From: CALAEC01 sp050692915 | Lineage (GTDB): Bacteria; Actinomycetota; UBA4738; CALAEC01 | Reading direction: 5' to 3' | DNA: 7,674 nt | Assembly (NCBI GenBank): GCA_050692915.1 | Contig: JBOGVU010000109.1 | Span: forward strand, 1 to 7,674 | Shown: piece by piece, positions 1-5,535 of the stretch | Numbering within the stretch: position 1 is the stretch's first letter | Layout: every line of letters begins with the position of its first letter | Notes under the pieces: generated by a model | Seen by the model: only the letters and a program-made list of their open reading frames with translations | Databases searched by the model: none | What the model was told of the DNA's origin: nothing | Program-made: the position numbers and the translations under genes

Positions 1-312
1 CCGCCCCACCCCGCGGGCCCGGGCGGCGATCCAGTCGCGGGTCACATGGCGCCGGCGCTTGCCGCTCACCGGGTCGAGGAAGAACGCCGCGACCGCGCCG
101 GCGGTGCCGGCGGCCACGATCCACAGGCGGGTCCTCTTCGGGGGCTCCTCCCCGGCGATCCAGTACCCCACCCGGCGCCGGGCCCCCTTGGTCCGGCCGG
201 CGACCTCGTGGCCGACGGTTGAAGCCCGGCGACCGGCCACGCGGCCCAGCCGACCGGTCCTCCGGGCGATCTCCCTGGCTCGTTCCTCAGCCTTCGTCCT
301 GGTCCTGGTCAT
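1..312 (-). CDS. Stress-type single-pass membrane protein, N-terminal part (runs off left edge)
   Basis: The frame is open from an ATG at 310-312 to the window edge: 104 codons, C-terminus missing. A strong Shine-Dalgarno (GGGAGG, about 7 nt before the ATG) fixes the start. Residues 1-60 are highly basic and hydrophilic (rich in Arg, Lys and Glu). A single hydrophobic helix follows at about 62-79, then the motif FFLDPVSGKRRRH (77-89). A membrane helix followed by FLDP-x-x-G-x-RRR is known from short actinobacterial envelope and stress proteins, some of which carry a BON domain further on. Here the continuation lies outside the window, so the family is not settled. The basic tail after the helix suggests a cytoplasmic face there. 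A SigF-like promoter lies directly upstream (343-369), which agrees with a stress role. The gene follows the 72-residue gene on the same strand after 64 nt. Gene reality is well supported; function is inferred. Confidence 0.72.
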   Translation of the reverse strand, partial: MTRTRTKAEERAREIARRTGRLGRVAGRRASTVGHEVAGRTKGARRRVGYWIAGEEPPKRTRLWIVAAGTAGAVAAFFLDPVSGKRRRHVTRDWIAARARGVGR

Positions 313-342
313 GCGGCCACCTCCCAAGGTCCTCCCTAAGAG

Positions 343-369
343 ATACCCAGGGGAACGGGGCGGGAATCC
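343..369 (-). promoter_or_regulatory. SigF/SigB-like promoter for the gene at 1-312
   Basis: On the minus strand GGATT (365-369) is followed after exactly 16 nt by GGGTAT (343-348). This matches the mycobacterial SigF pattern GGWWT-N16/17-GGGTAY that I recall from the literature. The hexamer lies 30 nt before the ATG, with the Shine-Dalgarno between them, leaving an untranslated leader of roughly 24 nt. The -35 element overlaps the loop of the hairpin at 357-374. Confidence 0.5.
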
Positions 370-374
370 GCCCC
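357..374 (-). terminator. Hairpin after the 72-residue gene
   Basis: A perfect 7-bp stem, GGGGCGG (357-363) with CCGCCCC (368-374), has a 4-nt loop. It begins 2 nt beyond the TGA of the gene at 377-595. There is no T-run after it (GTTCCCC on the minus strand), so it is at best an actinobacterial U-less terminator. It may also influence the overlapping promoter. Confidence 0.4.
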
Positions 375-376
375 CC

Positions 377-595
377 TCAGCGAGGCTGGGCCGGGTGCTC
401 CACGACCGCGATGACCCGGGAGGCCATGAACCGGCCCGTCCGGATCGCCCGGCCGCTCCTGGTGACCTCGGCCACCTCGACCACCCCCCTGGCGGTGGAG
501 ACCTCCACCCGCCTCCCCGACTTGGTGGCCTCGATCTCGAAGCGCTGAAAGCTCCCGCCGGTATCGACCGTCACCTCGACCCGATCGCCCTTCAT
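377..595 (-). CDS. Small beta-rich protein of unknown function (72 aa)
   Basis: I do not recognise the family with certainty. The ATG at 593-595 opens a frame of 72 codons ending in TGA. The protein is hydrophilic with alternating polar and hydrophobic residues (VEVTV at 6-10, RRVEVST at 28-34, VVEVAEVT at 38-45, RVIAVVE at 60-66), which suggests five or six short beta strands and a small barrel-like cytosolic fold. It has no Cys, signal peptide or membrane segment. There is no convincing Shine-Dalgarno; TAGGAT (602-607) sits 6 nt before the ATG and looks like a leaderless -10. The alternating pattern and sensible base use argue that it is real. It lies upstream of the stress-type membrane protein on the same strand, separated by a hairpin and a promoter, so the two are probably transcribed separately. 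Confidence 0.6.
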   Translation of the reverse strand: MKGDRVEVTVDTGGSFQRFEIEATKSGRRVEVSTARGVVEVAEVTRSGRAIRTGRFMASRVIAVVEHPAQPR

Positions 596-601
596 GGCCC
601 C

Positions 602-607
602 ATCCTA
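602..607 (-). promoter_or_regulatory. Leaderless -10 element for the 72-aa gene
   Basis: TAGGAT on the minus strand is followed by 6 nt and then the ATG at 593-595. This places +1 at or next to the A of the start codon. No good -35 is seen at 17-18 nt. Confidence 0.42.
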
Positions 608-643
608 GGGCCACCAGGGCCCGAGCACGGGGCGGTCCGGCCC

Positions 644-672
644 TTCTCAGGCGGAGGCGTTTGGTCCATACT
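644..672 (+). promoter_or_regulatory. Possible promoter for the 30-aa membrane peptide
   Basis: TTCTCA (644-649) is followed after 17 nt by CATACT (667-672). Each matches four of six bases of the sigma-70 consensus. TACTCT (669-674) overlaps and fits TAnnnT. The predicted leader is about 34 nt and includes the Shine-Dalgarno at 702-708. Confidence 0.35.
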
Positions 673-712
673 CTTCGCGGGCACCATCTCCGAGACGACG
701 GAAGGGGGCACC

Positions 713-805
713 GTGAAGAAGTTCCTGATCCTCCTGGGGATCATCGGCTTGGTCGTGGCCATCGCCATGTACATGCGGAGCCGCCAGGGCGAACTCGAGT
801 ACTGA
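713..805 (+). CDS. 30-residue single-pass membrane peptide
   Basis: The GTG at 713-715 is preceded by AAGGGGG (702-708) at good spacing. The 30-codon frame ends at TGA 803-805. The product begins MKKFL, has a hydrophobic helix over about residues 4-21 (no charged residues), then a short polar tail with Arg, Gln, Glu and Tyr. The Lys-Lys N-terminus, one helix and a charged tail of about nine residues fit the general form of tiny actinobacterial membrane proteins such as the DLW-39 group. The DLW motif itself is absent, so I do not assign it. A candidate promoter lies upstream and a strong 12-pair hairpin follows at 825-851. The clean transcription unit supports a real gene despite its length. 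The tail is probably cytoplasmic or periplasmic depending on insertion, which cannot be told here. Function is unknown. Confidence 0.62.
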   Translation: MKKFLILLGIIGLVVAIAMYMRSRQGELEY

Positions 806-824
806 GCGGTCCCCGGGAAAGCGA

Positions 825-851
825 AGGGCCCCCGCCACAGGCGGGGGCCTT
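825..851. terminator. Bidirectional terminator between convergent genes
   Basis: Ten perfect pairs (827-836 with 840-849) plus G-T and A-T closing pairs form a stem with a 3-nt loop (837-839). It lies between the convergent 30-aa gene (ends 805) and the RTX-repeat gene (ends 867). The plus-strand exit is TTGGCCTTTCC, mildly T-rich; the minus-strand exit is TTCGCTTTCC. Confidence 0.75.
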
Positions 852-866
852 GGCCTTTCCGGGCGC

Positions 867-1415
867 CTACCCCTTGGCCCAGCAGTCCGCGGCCTGCTCG
901 TTCGACCCGTCGATGATGTCGTCGGGGTCGGCCTCGTACTGGTCGTGGCCGAGGTTGCCCTTGAGCTTGTCGACCTCGCCATCCGCGGCCACCAGGCAGT
1001 CGTTCTCGCCGGCGCCGATCAGCACGTCGCGGCCCGGCCCGCCGACCAGGAGGTCGTTGCCGATCTCGCCGTTGAGGCGGTCGTTACCCTCCTCGCCGAA
1101 GACCTGGTCGTTGCCGCGCCAGGCGTGGAACTCGTCGTCGCCGGGCCCGCCGTAGAGCCGGTCCATACCGTTCCCGCCGAAGATCACGTCGTTGCCGCCG
1201 CGCCCGTACACCACGTCGTTGCCCTCGTCGGGGCAGATCACGTCGCGCTTCTTGGTCCCCTTGATCACGTCGGGACCGTCGTCGCCGACCTTCGTGCAGG
1301 GCGGGTAGCCGGGAGCCGGGGGTTGCCCGACCGTCGGCGCCCAGGCCTCGGGGGTGCCGACCAGGAGCACGCCGACGATGCCGGCGGTGAAGGTCAGGAC
1401 GCGGATCGATCGCAT
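867..1415 (-). CDS. Secreted RTX-type (hemolysin-type) calcium-binding repeat protein
   Basis: The start is the ATG at 1413-1415, with AAGGA 9 nt upstream; another ATG 5 nt earlier is out of frame. Product: 182 residues. Residues 1-26 are a signal peptide with an Arg-containing N-terminus, a hydrophobic core and an AWA cleavage site. From 47 to 145 there are eleven uninterrupted nine-residue repeats of the G-x-D-x-x-x-G-x-x type. Asp is at position 3 of every repeat; the clearest copies are GNDVVYGRG, GNDVIFGGN and GNDLLVGGP. Such repeats form a parallel beta roll that binds Ca2+ between turns, folding outside the cell. Four cysteines (40, 61, 140, 178) lie around and in the roll and could form two disulfides, as is usual for small actinobacterial members. 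There is no protease, lipase or toxin domain, so this is a bare repeat protein. RTX C-terminal signals for type I export are not evident; the N-terminal signal peptide implies Sec export. It lies 70 nt downstream of rpsD on the same strand. Confidence 0.88.
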   Translation of the reverse strand: MRSIRVLTFTAGIVGVLLVGTPEAWAPTVGQPPAPGYPPCTKVGDDGPDVIKGTKKRDVICPDEGNDVVYGRGGNDVIFGGNGMDRLYGGPGDDEFHAWRGNDQVFGEEGNDRLNGEIGNDLLVGGPGRDVLIGAGENDCLVAADGEVDKLKGNLGHDQYEADPDDIIDGSNEQAADCWAKG

Positions 1416-1447
1416 GTCATGGTGTCCTTCGGCACGGGTCGGGGGCG

Positions 1448-1453
1448 ACCTTA
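1448..1453 (-). promoter_or_regulatory. Possible -10 element for the RTX-repeat gene
   Basis: TAAGGT (fits TAnnnT) lies on the minus strand in the 70-nt gap between rpsD and the RTX gene. It would give a leader of about 26 nt containing the AAGGA. No good -35 is visible at 17 nt, so this is weak. Confidence 0.25.
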
Positions 1454-1485
1454 GCCCGGGCATTCAGTCCAAAGCGCCCGGCCGG

Positions 1486-2088
1486 CTAGGCGTAGTGCTC
1501 GACGATGAGGCGTTCGTCGACCTCGGCGGGCAGTGGGATCTCGGCCCGCTCCGGCCACCGGGCCAGCCGGCCCCGGACGCCGTCCGAATCCCGCTCCAGG
1601 TACGGGGGCGGGTCGGGCTGGAGCTCCAGGGCCTCGCGGACGCCGATCATGGCCCGGCCTCGCTCAGAGAGCTCGAGCTCCTGGCCGGGTCGAACCCCGG
1701 CGCTGGGCACGTTCACCCGCCGGCCGTCCACGCGGACATGGCCGTGGGAGACGAGCTGGCGAGCCTGGCGGAGCGAGAGCGACCAGCCCATCCTGTGGGT
1801 GACCGCATCGAGCCGAGTCTCCAGGAGCCGCAGGAGGTCTTCGCCGGTGACGCCCTTCTTCCGGATGGCCTGAGCGAAGTACCGGCGGAACTGGCGCTCC
1901 CCGATCCCGTACATGGCCCGGAGCTTCTGCTTCTCCAGCAGCCGGAGGTGGTACTCGGTCTCCCGGCGGCGGGCCCGGCCGTGCTCGCCGGGGGGGTACG
2001 GCCGCTTGTTGACCGGGCAGTTGGGGCGGCCGCAGATGGCCACGCCAAGCCGACGACACATCCGGTGCCTGGGTCCGATCTTGTTCAC
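1486..2088 (-). CDS. rpsD: Ribosomal protein S4, zinc-binding form, outside the ribosomal operon
   Basis: The product (200 aa, usual length about 205) is clearly S4: the IGP N-terminal motif (4-6), KRPYPPGEHGRAR (28-40), EKQKLRAMYGIGERQFRRYF (52-71), and the S4 RNA-binding domain at about 91-150 containing RQARQLVSHGHVRVDGRRVNVPS. S4 binds 16S rRNA early in 30S assembly. The N-terminus carries H8-x2-C11-x7-C19-x4-C24. This corresponds to the four-cysteine zinc site of C+ S4 proteins (for example Thermus C9, C12, C26, C31), with His in place of the first Cys and a shorter loop. The start codon is GTG (2086-2088), with no Shine-Dalgarno at useful distance; AGGAGG is 27 nt away. A TACTCT -10 lies 8 nt upstream, so the mRNA may be leaderless. 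S4 normally sits with rpsM, rpsK and rpoA; here the neighbours are secreted proteins. It may be the only copy or a paralogue; the window cannot tell. Confidence 0.95.
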   Translation of the reverse strand: MNKIGPRHRMCRRLGVAICGRPNCPVNKRPYPPGEHGRARRRETEYHLRLLEKQKLRAMYGIGERQFRRYFAQAIRKKGVTGEDLLRLLETRLDAVTHRMGWSLSLRQARQLVSHGHVRVDGRRVNVPSAGVRPGQELELSERGRAMIGVREALELQPDPPPYLERDSDGVRGRLARWPERAEIPLPAEVDERLIVEHYA

Positions 2089-2096
2089 GGGTGTAC

Positions 2097-2102
2097 AGAG
2101 TA
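2097..2102 (-). promoter_or_regulatory. Leaderless -10 element of rpsD inside a small palindrome
   Basis: TACTCT on the minus strand ends 8 nt before the GTG start. It lies within GTAC-TCT-GTAC (2093-2103), an 11-bp hyphenated palindrome that could be an operator. The -35 is weak (TCGTCA at about 18 nt). Confidence 0.4.
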
Positions 2103-2163
2103 CCCGGCCGGAGGCCCTCCTGACGACCCGACTCGAGGAAGGCCCCCGGCCGCCAGACGCGCT

Positions 2164-2189
2164 GGGAGCCGCCCCGAGGGACGGCTCCC
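2164..2189 (-). terminator. Hairpin after the Asp-box propeller gene
   Basis: GGGAGCCG (2164-2171) pairs perfectly with CGGCTCCC (2182-2189). An inner CCC/GGG (2172-2174 with 2178-2180) extends the stem to a 3-nt loop with one bulged A. It starts 25 nt past the TAG of the gene at 2215-3819 and before rpsD. There is no T-run, so it is likely an intrinsic terminator of the U-less kind. Confidence 0.55.
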
Positions 2190-2214
2190 TGACGCAACAA
2201 GCAGAACGGGCGCG

Positions 2215-3819
2215 CTACGGCCCGACGGTCACCTCCGCGTGGAAGGCGTCCTGGTCGGTGTCGTCCCCGCTCGGCGAGGGGACCTGGGTGCCGGGGCGGC
2301 CATCCATCCACAGCAGATGGGCCGACCCCCCGACCGCGACGATCCCCGTGTAATCGCCGATGAACTCGGCGGCGCAGTTGGCACCGAAGCCGCTGGCGTT
2401 CGACGGCGAGGACGCCGTACTCACCCGGACGGTCTGGCTCCAGGTGTCGCCGCCGTCCGGCGAGACCGCGTACGAATGATCGAGCATGGCGTCGTCGGTG
2501 TACTGGCGGTCCACGAATCCGACGTGGACGAAGTCACCAGAGGCGTCGATCCAGGCGAAGAACTGATCGCTCTTCTCCGACTCCTGGTTGATCGTCACCG
2601 GCCGGCTCCACGAGGTACCGCCGTCCTCGGACCGCGTGTAGACGATGTCCGCGGAGCCGCCCTGCCAGTTCGACCACACCATGTGGAGCGTGCCGTCGTC
2701 ACCGACATCCAGCACCGGGTAGCTGGCGTCCCGGAACGCGCTGTGGGGCAACGGGCTCGGCAGGTCGTTCACTCTGGACACCAGATGGTGGGTCCATGTG
2801 TCCCCTCCATCCTCGGAGCGGGAGACGAACGCCCGCCCACCGTTCCGGCCGACGGGGTTGTTCCACACCTCGTACGAGACGTACAGAACGCCGTCGGGCG
2901 TACCGTCGTCGTACACCACCGGAGTGGAGAACTGCGCGTACCGGTCCGAGATGACTGCCGGCTCGGTCCAGGTCGCGCCGCCGTCGGTCGACTTGCTGAA
3001 CACGATCGGGGACGCCTCGTAGTTCCCCAGGCCCGTCTTGCCCTTGGGCTGGAACGCGAACCGGGCCCACGTAACGTAGACGGCGCCGTCGGGGCCAACC
3101 GCGATCCACTCCTTGTCGTGGAACACGGACGGGTCGTCGTCCTCGATCACGAACGACGTGGTCCAGGTGTCTCCCTTGTCGGTCGACTTGCTGACGGTGA
3201 TGGCGCTGGCGAACGCGGAGTGCCCGGTGTCGGGGTTCGCCTGCCGGTTGAACGCGATGTTCGCGTAGTACACGGCGCTGCCGTCCGGCGCCCAGGCGAA
3301 GGCGGGGTCACCGACGCCCTGGTAGGTGCCGCCGGCCTCCTCGCTGATACCGGGCATGAACTCGTTCGACCAGGTCGCGCCACCGTCGTGCGAGACGTAG
3401 GCCCCCGCCGCTCCGTCGAAGCGCTGCTCCGACTCGACGAAGTACCGGTAGTCGTTTGCCCCACCGATCAGGTTGTCCGGGTTGGTGGGGTCTACCGAGA
3501 TCGTCGTCTCGTTCTGCGGCGTCTCGTCGCCGACGAAGCACGCCGGGCCACTCGGGTGGTCACCGGGGTTGCCGGGCAGGTTCGTCACGTCCCCCACGAT
3601 GACGTTCTGGTTCGCCCCCACGGTGATCGGGAGCGTGGTGAACGCCGCCGGCTTCGCCGCGGACGCCGTGGTGGCGCCGTCCGTGGCCTGAGTCTTCGTC
3701 TCGGTGACGCCCGAGGGCGTGGGGCCGTTGAGCCGCTGCCCCTCCCCTGCGCCGGCCGGCAGCACGGCGGCCAGCAGGATCAGGGCGAGGCTGGTGGTGA
3801 GGACGGAGATCCGTCTCAT
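2215..3819 (-). CDS. Secreted six-Asp-box beta-propeller protein (sialidase/BNR-repeat fold)
   Basis: Product: 534 residues. The ATG at 3817-3819 is preceded by AAGGAGGT at ideal spacing. Residues 1-24 are a signal peptide (MRR, hydrophobic core, cleavage near AGA), followed by a Thr/Ala-rich linker to about 60. From about 100 the chain is a propeller. Six Asp boxes (S-x-D-x-G-x-x-W) are at 143-150, 212-219, 277-284, 335-342, 397-404 and 453-460, spaced 56-69 residues apart, which suggests one box per blade of a six-bladed propeller. The segment NETTISVDPTNPDNL (103-117) is typical of exported actinobacterial members. Two cysteines in the mature part (94 and 482) could form a disulfide closing the propeller. 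Asp boxes are structural, and I cannot identify the sialidase Arg triad, Asp acid or Tyr nucleophile. The protein may be a glycosidase or only a binding scaffold. It has its own promoter (3862-3891) and a terminator-like hairpin, so it is probably monocistronic. Confidence 0.87.
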   Translation of the reverse strand: MRRISVLTTSLALILLAAVLPAGAGEGQRLNGPTPSGVTETKTQATDGATTASAAKPAAFTTLPITVGANQNVIVGDVTNLPGNPGDHPSGPACFVGDETPQNETTISVDPTNPDNLIGGANDYRYFVESEQRFDGAAGAYVSHDGGATWSNEFMPGISEEAGGTYQGVGDPAFAWAPDGSAVYYANIAFNRQANPDTGHSAFASAITVSKSTDKGDTWTTSFVIEDDDPSVFHDKEWIAVGPDGAVYVTWARFAFQPKGKTGLGNYEASPIVFSKSTDGGATWTEPAVISDRYAQFSTPVVYDDGTPDGVLYVSYEVWNNPVGRNGGRAFVSRSEDGGDTWTHHLVSRVNDLPSPLPHSAFRDASYPVLDVGDDGTLHMVWSNWQGGSADIVYTRSEDGGTSWSRPVTINQESEKSDQFFAWIDASGDFVHVGFVDRQYTDDAMLDHSYAVSPDGGDTWSQTVRVSTASSPSNASGFGANCAAEFIGDYTGIVAVGGSAHLLWMDGRPGTQVPSPSGDDTDQDAFHAEVTVGP

Positions 3820-3861
3820 GGGCGACCTCCTTCAGGACGAGGGATGAGCGATCTCGACCCC

Positions 3862-3891
3862 GTTCTACTGGTCCCCGGGGCCCGGCGTCAA
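3862..3891 (-). promoter_or_regulatory. Sigma-70-like promoter for the Asp-box propeller gene
   Basis: On the minus strand TTGACG (3886-3891, five of six consensus bases) is followed after 18 nt by TAGAAC (3862-3867, four of six). The predicted leader is about 35 nt and contains the AAGGAGGT Shine-Dalgarno. This is the best housekeeping-type promoter in the window. Confidence 0.6.
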
Positions 3892-3905
3892 ATGCGGTAT
3901 GGCGG

Positions 3906-4193
3906 CTACTTCTGGCCGGGGCCGTGCTCGTGGGGGCCCTCGTGGTCCTGGTCTGAGGGTGACTCGTCCTCCGGGACCTGGATCAGGCGACCGCCCCGGT
4001 CGGGGCACGGGGCCTCGAGCGGGCCGGCCATGACCCGGCCGGGCGGCGGGAGGAACTGGACGAAGCCGTACCGGTCGCACGCCAGGCACCCGAGCTGGGC
4101 GGCGTGCCCCACCTCGAGCCAGGGGCCGGGGGCGTGCCCGGCATCGCGGGCCAGCCGTTCGACCTCGGCCTTGAGCTCGTCCCTGGTGGTCAC
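3906..4193 (-). CDS. Small cysteine-containing protein of unknown function (95 aa)
   Basis: I do not recognise the family with certainty. The GTG start is at 4191-4193 and TAG at 3906-3908. Residues 1-20 form a charged amphipathic helix (DELKAEVERLARDAGH). A small core follows with H30, C36-x2-C39 and C63, reading GCLACDRYGFVQFLPP and then APCPDRGG. The Cys pair plus a later Cys suggests a one-zinc ribbon or treble-clef-like site, but a fourth ligand is not certain (H30 is a candidate). The C-terminal 25 residues are acidic and His-rich and look disordered. There is no Shine-Dalgarno; TATCCT ends 6 nt before the GTG, so the transcript may be leaderless. The gene diverges from the MFS transporter gene; 69 nt separate the two starts. 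The product is likely cytosolic. Confidence 0.6.
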   Translation of the reverse strand: MTTRDELKAEVERLARDAGHAPGPWLEVGHAAQLGCLACDRYGFVQFLPPPGRVMAGPLEAPCPDRGGRLIQVPEDESPSDQDHEGPHEHGPGQK

Positions 4194-4199
4194 GGATCA

Positions 4200-4205
4200 A
4201 GGATA
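4200..4205 (-). promoter_or_regulatory. Leaderless -10 element for the 95-aa gene
   Basis: TATCCT on the minus strand, then 6 nt, then GTG. Five of six bases match TATAAT at the invariant TA...T positions or beside them (T, A, T, and final T conserved). No clear -35 is present. Confidence 0.45.
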
Positions 4206-4262
4206 CTGAGGCCGCGGGAATGCCCTCGGCCGGGGACGGGTTGCCCGGCCCAGGAGGGACGC

Positions 4263-5525
4263 GTGGATCCACAGCGAATCATCAAGACCTACCTGATCAT
4301 CACGGCGCTGTTCACGCTGTCCGCGTCCCTGATCTGGGGCATCAACACGCTGTTCCTCCTCGACGCGGGCCTGTCGATCTTCGAGGTCTTCGTGGCGAAC
4401 GCCGCCTTCACCGCGGCCATGGCCCTGTTCGAGGTACCCACCGGGGTGGTGGCCGACACCAGGGGCCGGCGGATCTCGTTCTTGCTGAGCGCCTCGGTCC
4501 TGGCCGTTGGCACCCTGGCATACGTGGGAGTCGCGGCCATCGGGGGCGGCGTGGTCCTGTTCTCGGTGGCCGGGGTGATCCTGGGGCTCGGGTACACGTT
4601 CTACTCCGGGGCTGTCGAGGCGTGGCTCGTGGACGCCCTTCGGTCCACGGACCACCCGGGGGAGCTGGACCGGGTATTCGCCCGGAGCCAGAGCGTCTTC
4701 TGGGCCGCCACGCTGATCGGGACCGTCGGCGGCGGCGCCCTGGGACAGCTCGACCTGGCCATCCCCTACGTGGTCCGGGCGGGCCTGCTGATCGCTGCGT
4801 TCGTGGTGGGGTTCGTCCTCATGCACGACCTCGGCTTCACGCCGAGGGCCCTGCGGATGCGAGGGATCGTCGGCGAGATGCGGAAGGTGGGCCGGGCGGG
4901 GCTCACGTTCGGCTGGCGGAACCCCTCGGTTCGCCTCTTGGTCCTGGAGGCCTTCGTCGTCTCGGGCTTCTTCTTCTGGGCCTGGTACGCGTGGCAGCCG
5001 TACTTCCTCGACCTGCTGGGGAGGAACCTCGTGTGGGTGTCCGGGGTGATCGCGGCGCTCTTCTCGCTGGCGGGGATACTCGGCAACTCGCTGGTCGGCC
5101 GGGTGGCCGTCCCGGGTCGACGCCGGACCTCCATCCTGATCGTGGGGAGCGCGCTCACCACCGTGGTCATGGTGACCGTGGGTGTGGTTCAGCTGTTCTG
5201 GGTCGCGGTGCCGGCGTTCCTGCTGGGGGCGGTCTTCTTCGGGGTCATGGCGCCGGTCCGGCAGACCTTCCTGCACTCGATCATCCCGACGTCCGAGCGG
5301 GCCACCCTGGTCTCGTTCGACGCCCTCCTGGGCAGCCTGGGCAGCGTCGGGGGCCAGACCGGGCTCGGCTACCTGGCCCAGGTGCGGTCCGTGGCCGATG
5401 GCTTCGTCGTCGGCGGGGTGGCCACGGTCGTGGCGGTCCCCCTGTACGCGCTGCTCCGCCGGCGGGGGGAGCCCACCGACCGCATCTCCGAGACCGAGGC
5501 GCGCGAGCCGGCCCCTGTGGGGTAA
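4263..5525 (+). CDS. Major facilitator superfamily transporter, 12 helices
   Basis: Product: 420 residues, normal for a 12-helix MFS carrier. The GTG at 4263-4265 is preceded by AGGAGG (4252-4257) at 5 nt. The frame stays open further upstream, but this start has the only good ribosome site and begins just before the first helix (about 9-32). Helix 2 ends in the family's motif A, GVVADTRGRR (61-70), preceded by FEVPT. Also typical are FYSGAVEAWLVD (113-124) in helix 4 and PVRQTFLHSIIPTSERATLV (331-350) near helix 10. These fit the drug:H+ antiporter-like group found in many actinobacteria. The central cytoplasmic loop (about 190-222) is basic. The substrate cannot be told from sequence. The C-terminal 20 residues are a charged tail. 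The gene for a four-helix membrane protein starts 10 nt after the stop, so co-transcription is likely. Confidence 0.9.
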   Translation: MDPQRIIKTYLIITALFTLSASLIWGINTLFLLDAGLSIFEVFVANAAFTAAMALFEVPTGVVADTRGRRISFLLSASVLAVGTLAYVGVAAIGGGVVLFSVAGVILGLGYTFYSGAVEAWLVDALRSTDHPGELDRVFARSQSVFWAATLIGTVGGGALGQLDLAIPYVVRAGLLIAAFVVGFVLMHDLGFTPRALRMRGIVGEMRKVGRAGLTFGWRNPSVRLLVLEAFVVSGFFFWAWYAWQPYFLDLLGRNLVWVSGVIAALFSLAGILGNSLVGRVAVPGRRRTSILIVGSALTTVVMVTVGVVQLFWVAVPAFLLGAVFFGVMAPVRQTFLHSIIPTSERATLVSFDALLGSLGSVGGQTGLGYLAQVRSVADGFVVGGVATVVAVPLYALLRRRGEPTDRISETEAREPAPVG

Positions 5526-5528
5526 CCT
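5523..5528 (+). promoter_or_regulatory. Possible leaderless -10 overlapping the MFS stop codon
   Basis: TAACCT includes the TAA stop codon of the MFS gene and ends 7 nt before the GTG of the next gene. It fits TAnnnT, and the next gene has no Shine-Dalgarno. No -35 is seen at 17 nt. Confidence 0.35.
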
Positions 5529-5535
5529 GCCCCAC

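Noticed and set aside
59..805. Long plus-strand frame ending with the 30-aa peptide
   Set aside because: The upstream part is antisense to two minus-strand genes and has no domain. The ribosome site and promoter point to the short GTG start at 713.
1454..1485. Inverted repeat CCGGGC/GCCCGG between rpsD and the RTX gene as a terminator
   Set aside because: Only 6 pairs with a 14-nt loop, in DNA where such G/C pairs arise by chance.
1354..4209. Plus-strand open frame of about 951 codons
   Set aside because: It lies antisense to rpsD, the RTX gene and the propeller gene, all clearly real. The translation is low-complexity Arg/Gly/Pro/Val with no domain. Long open antisense frames are common in GC-rich DNA.
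4104..4262. N-terminal extension of the MFS gene to an upstream ATG
   Set aside because: The extension is hydrophilic, lies antisense to the 95-aa gene, and has no ribosome site. The GTG at 4263 has AGGAGG and begins just before helix 1.
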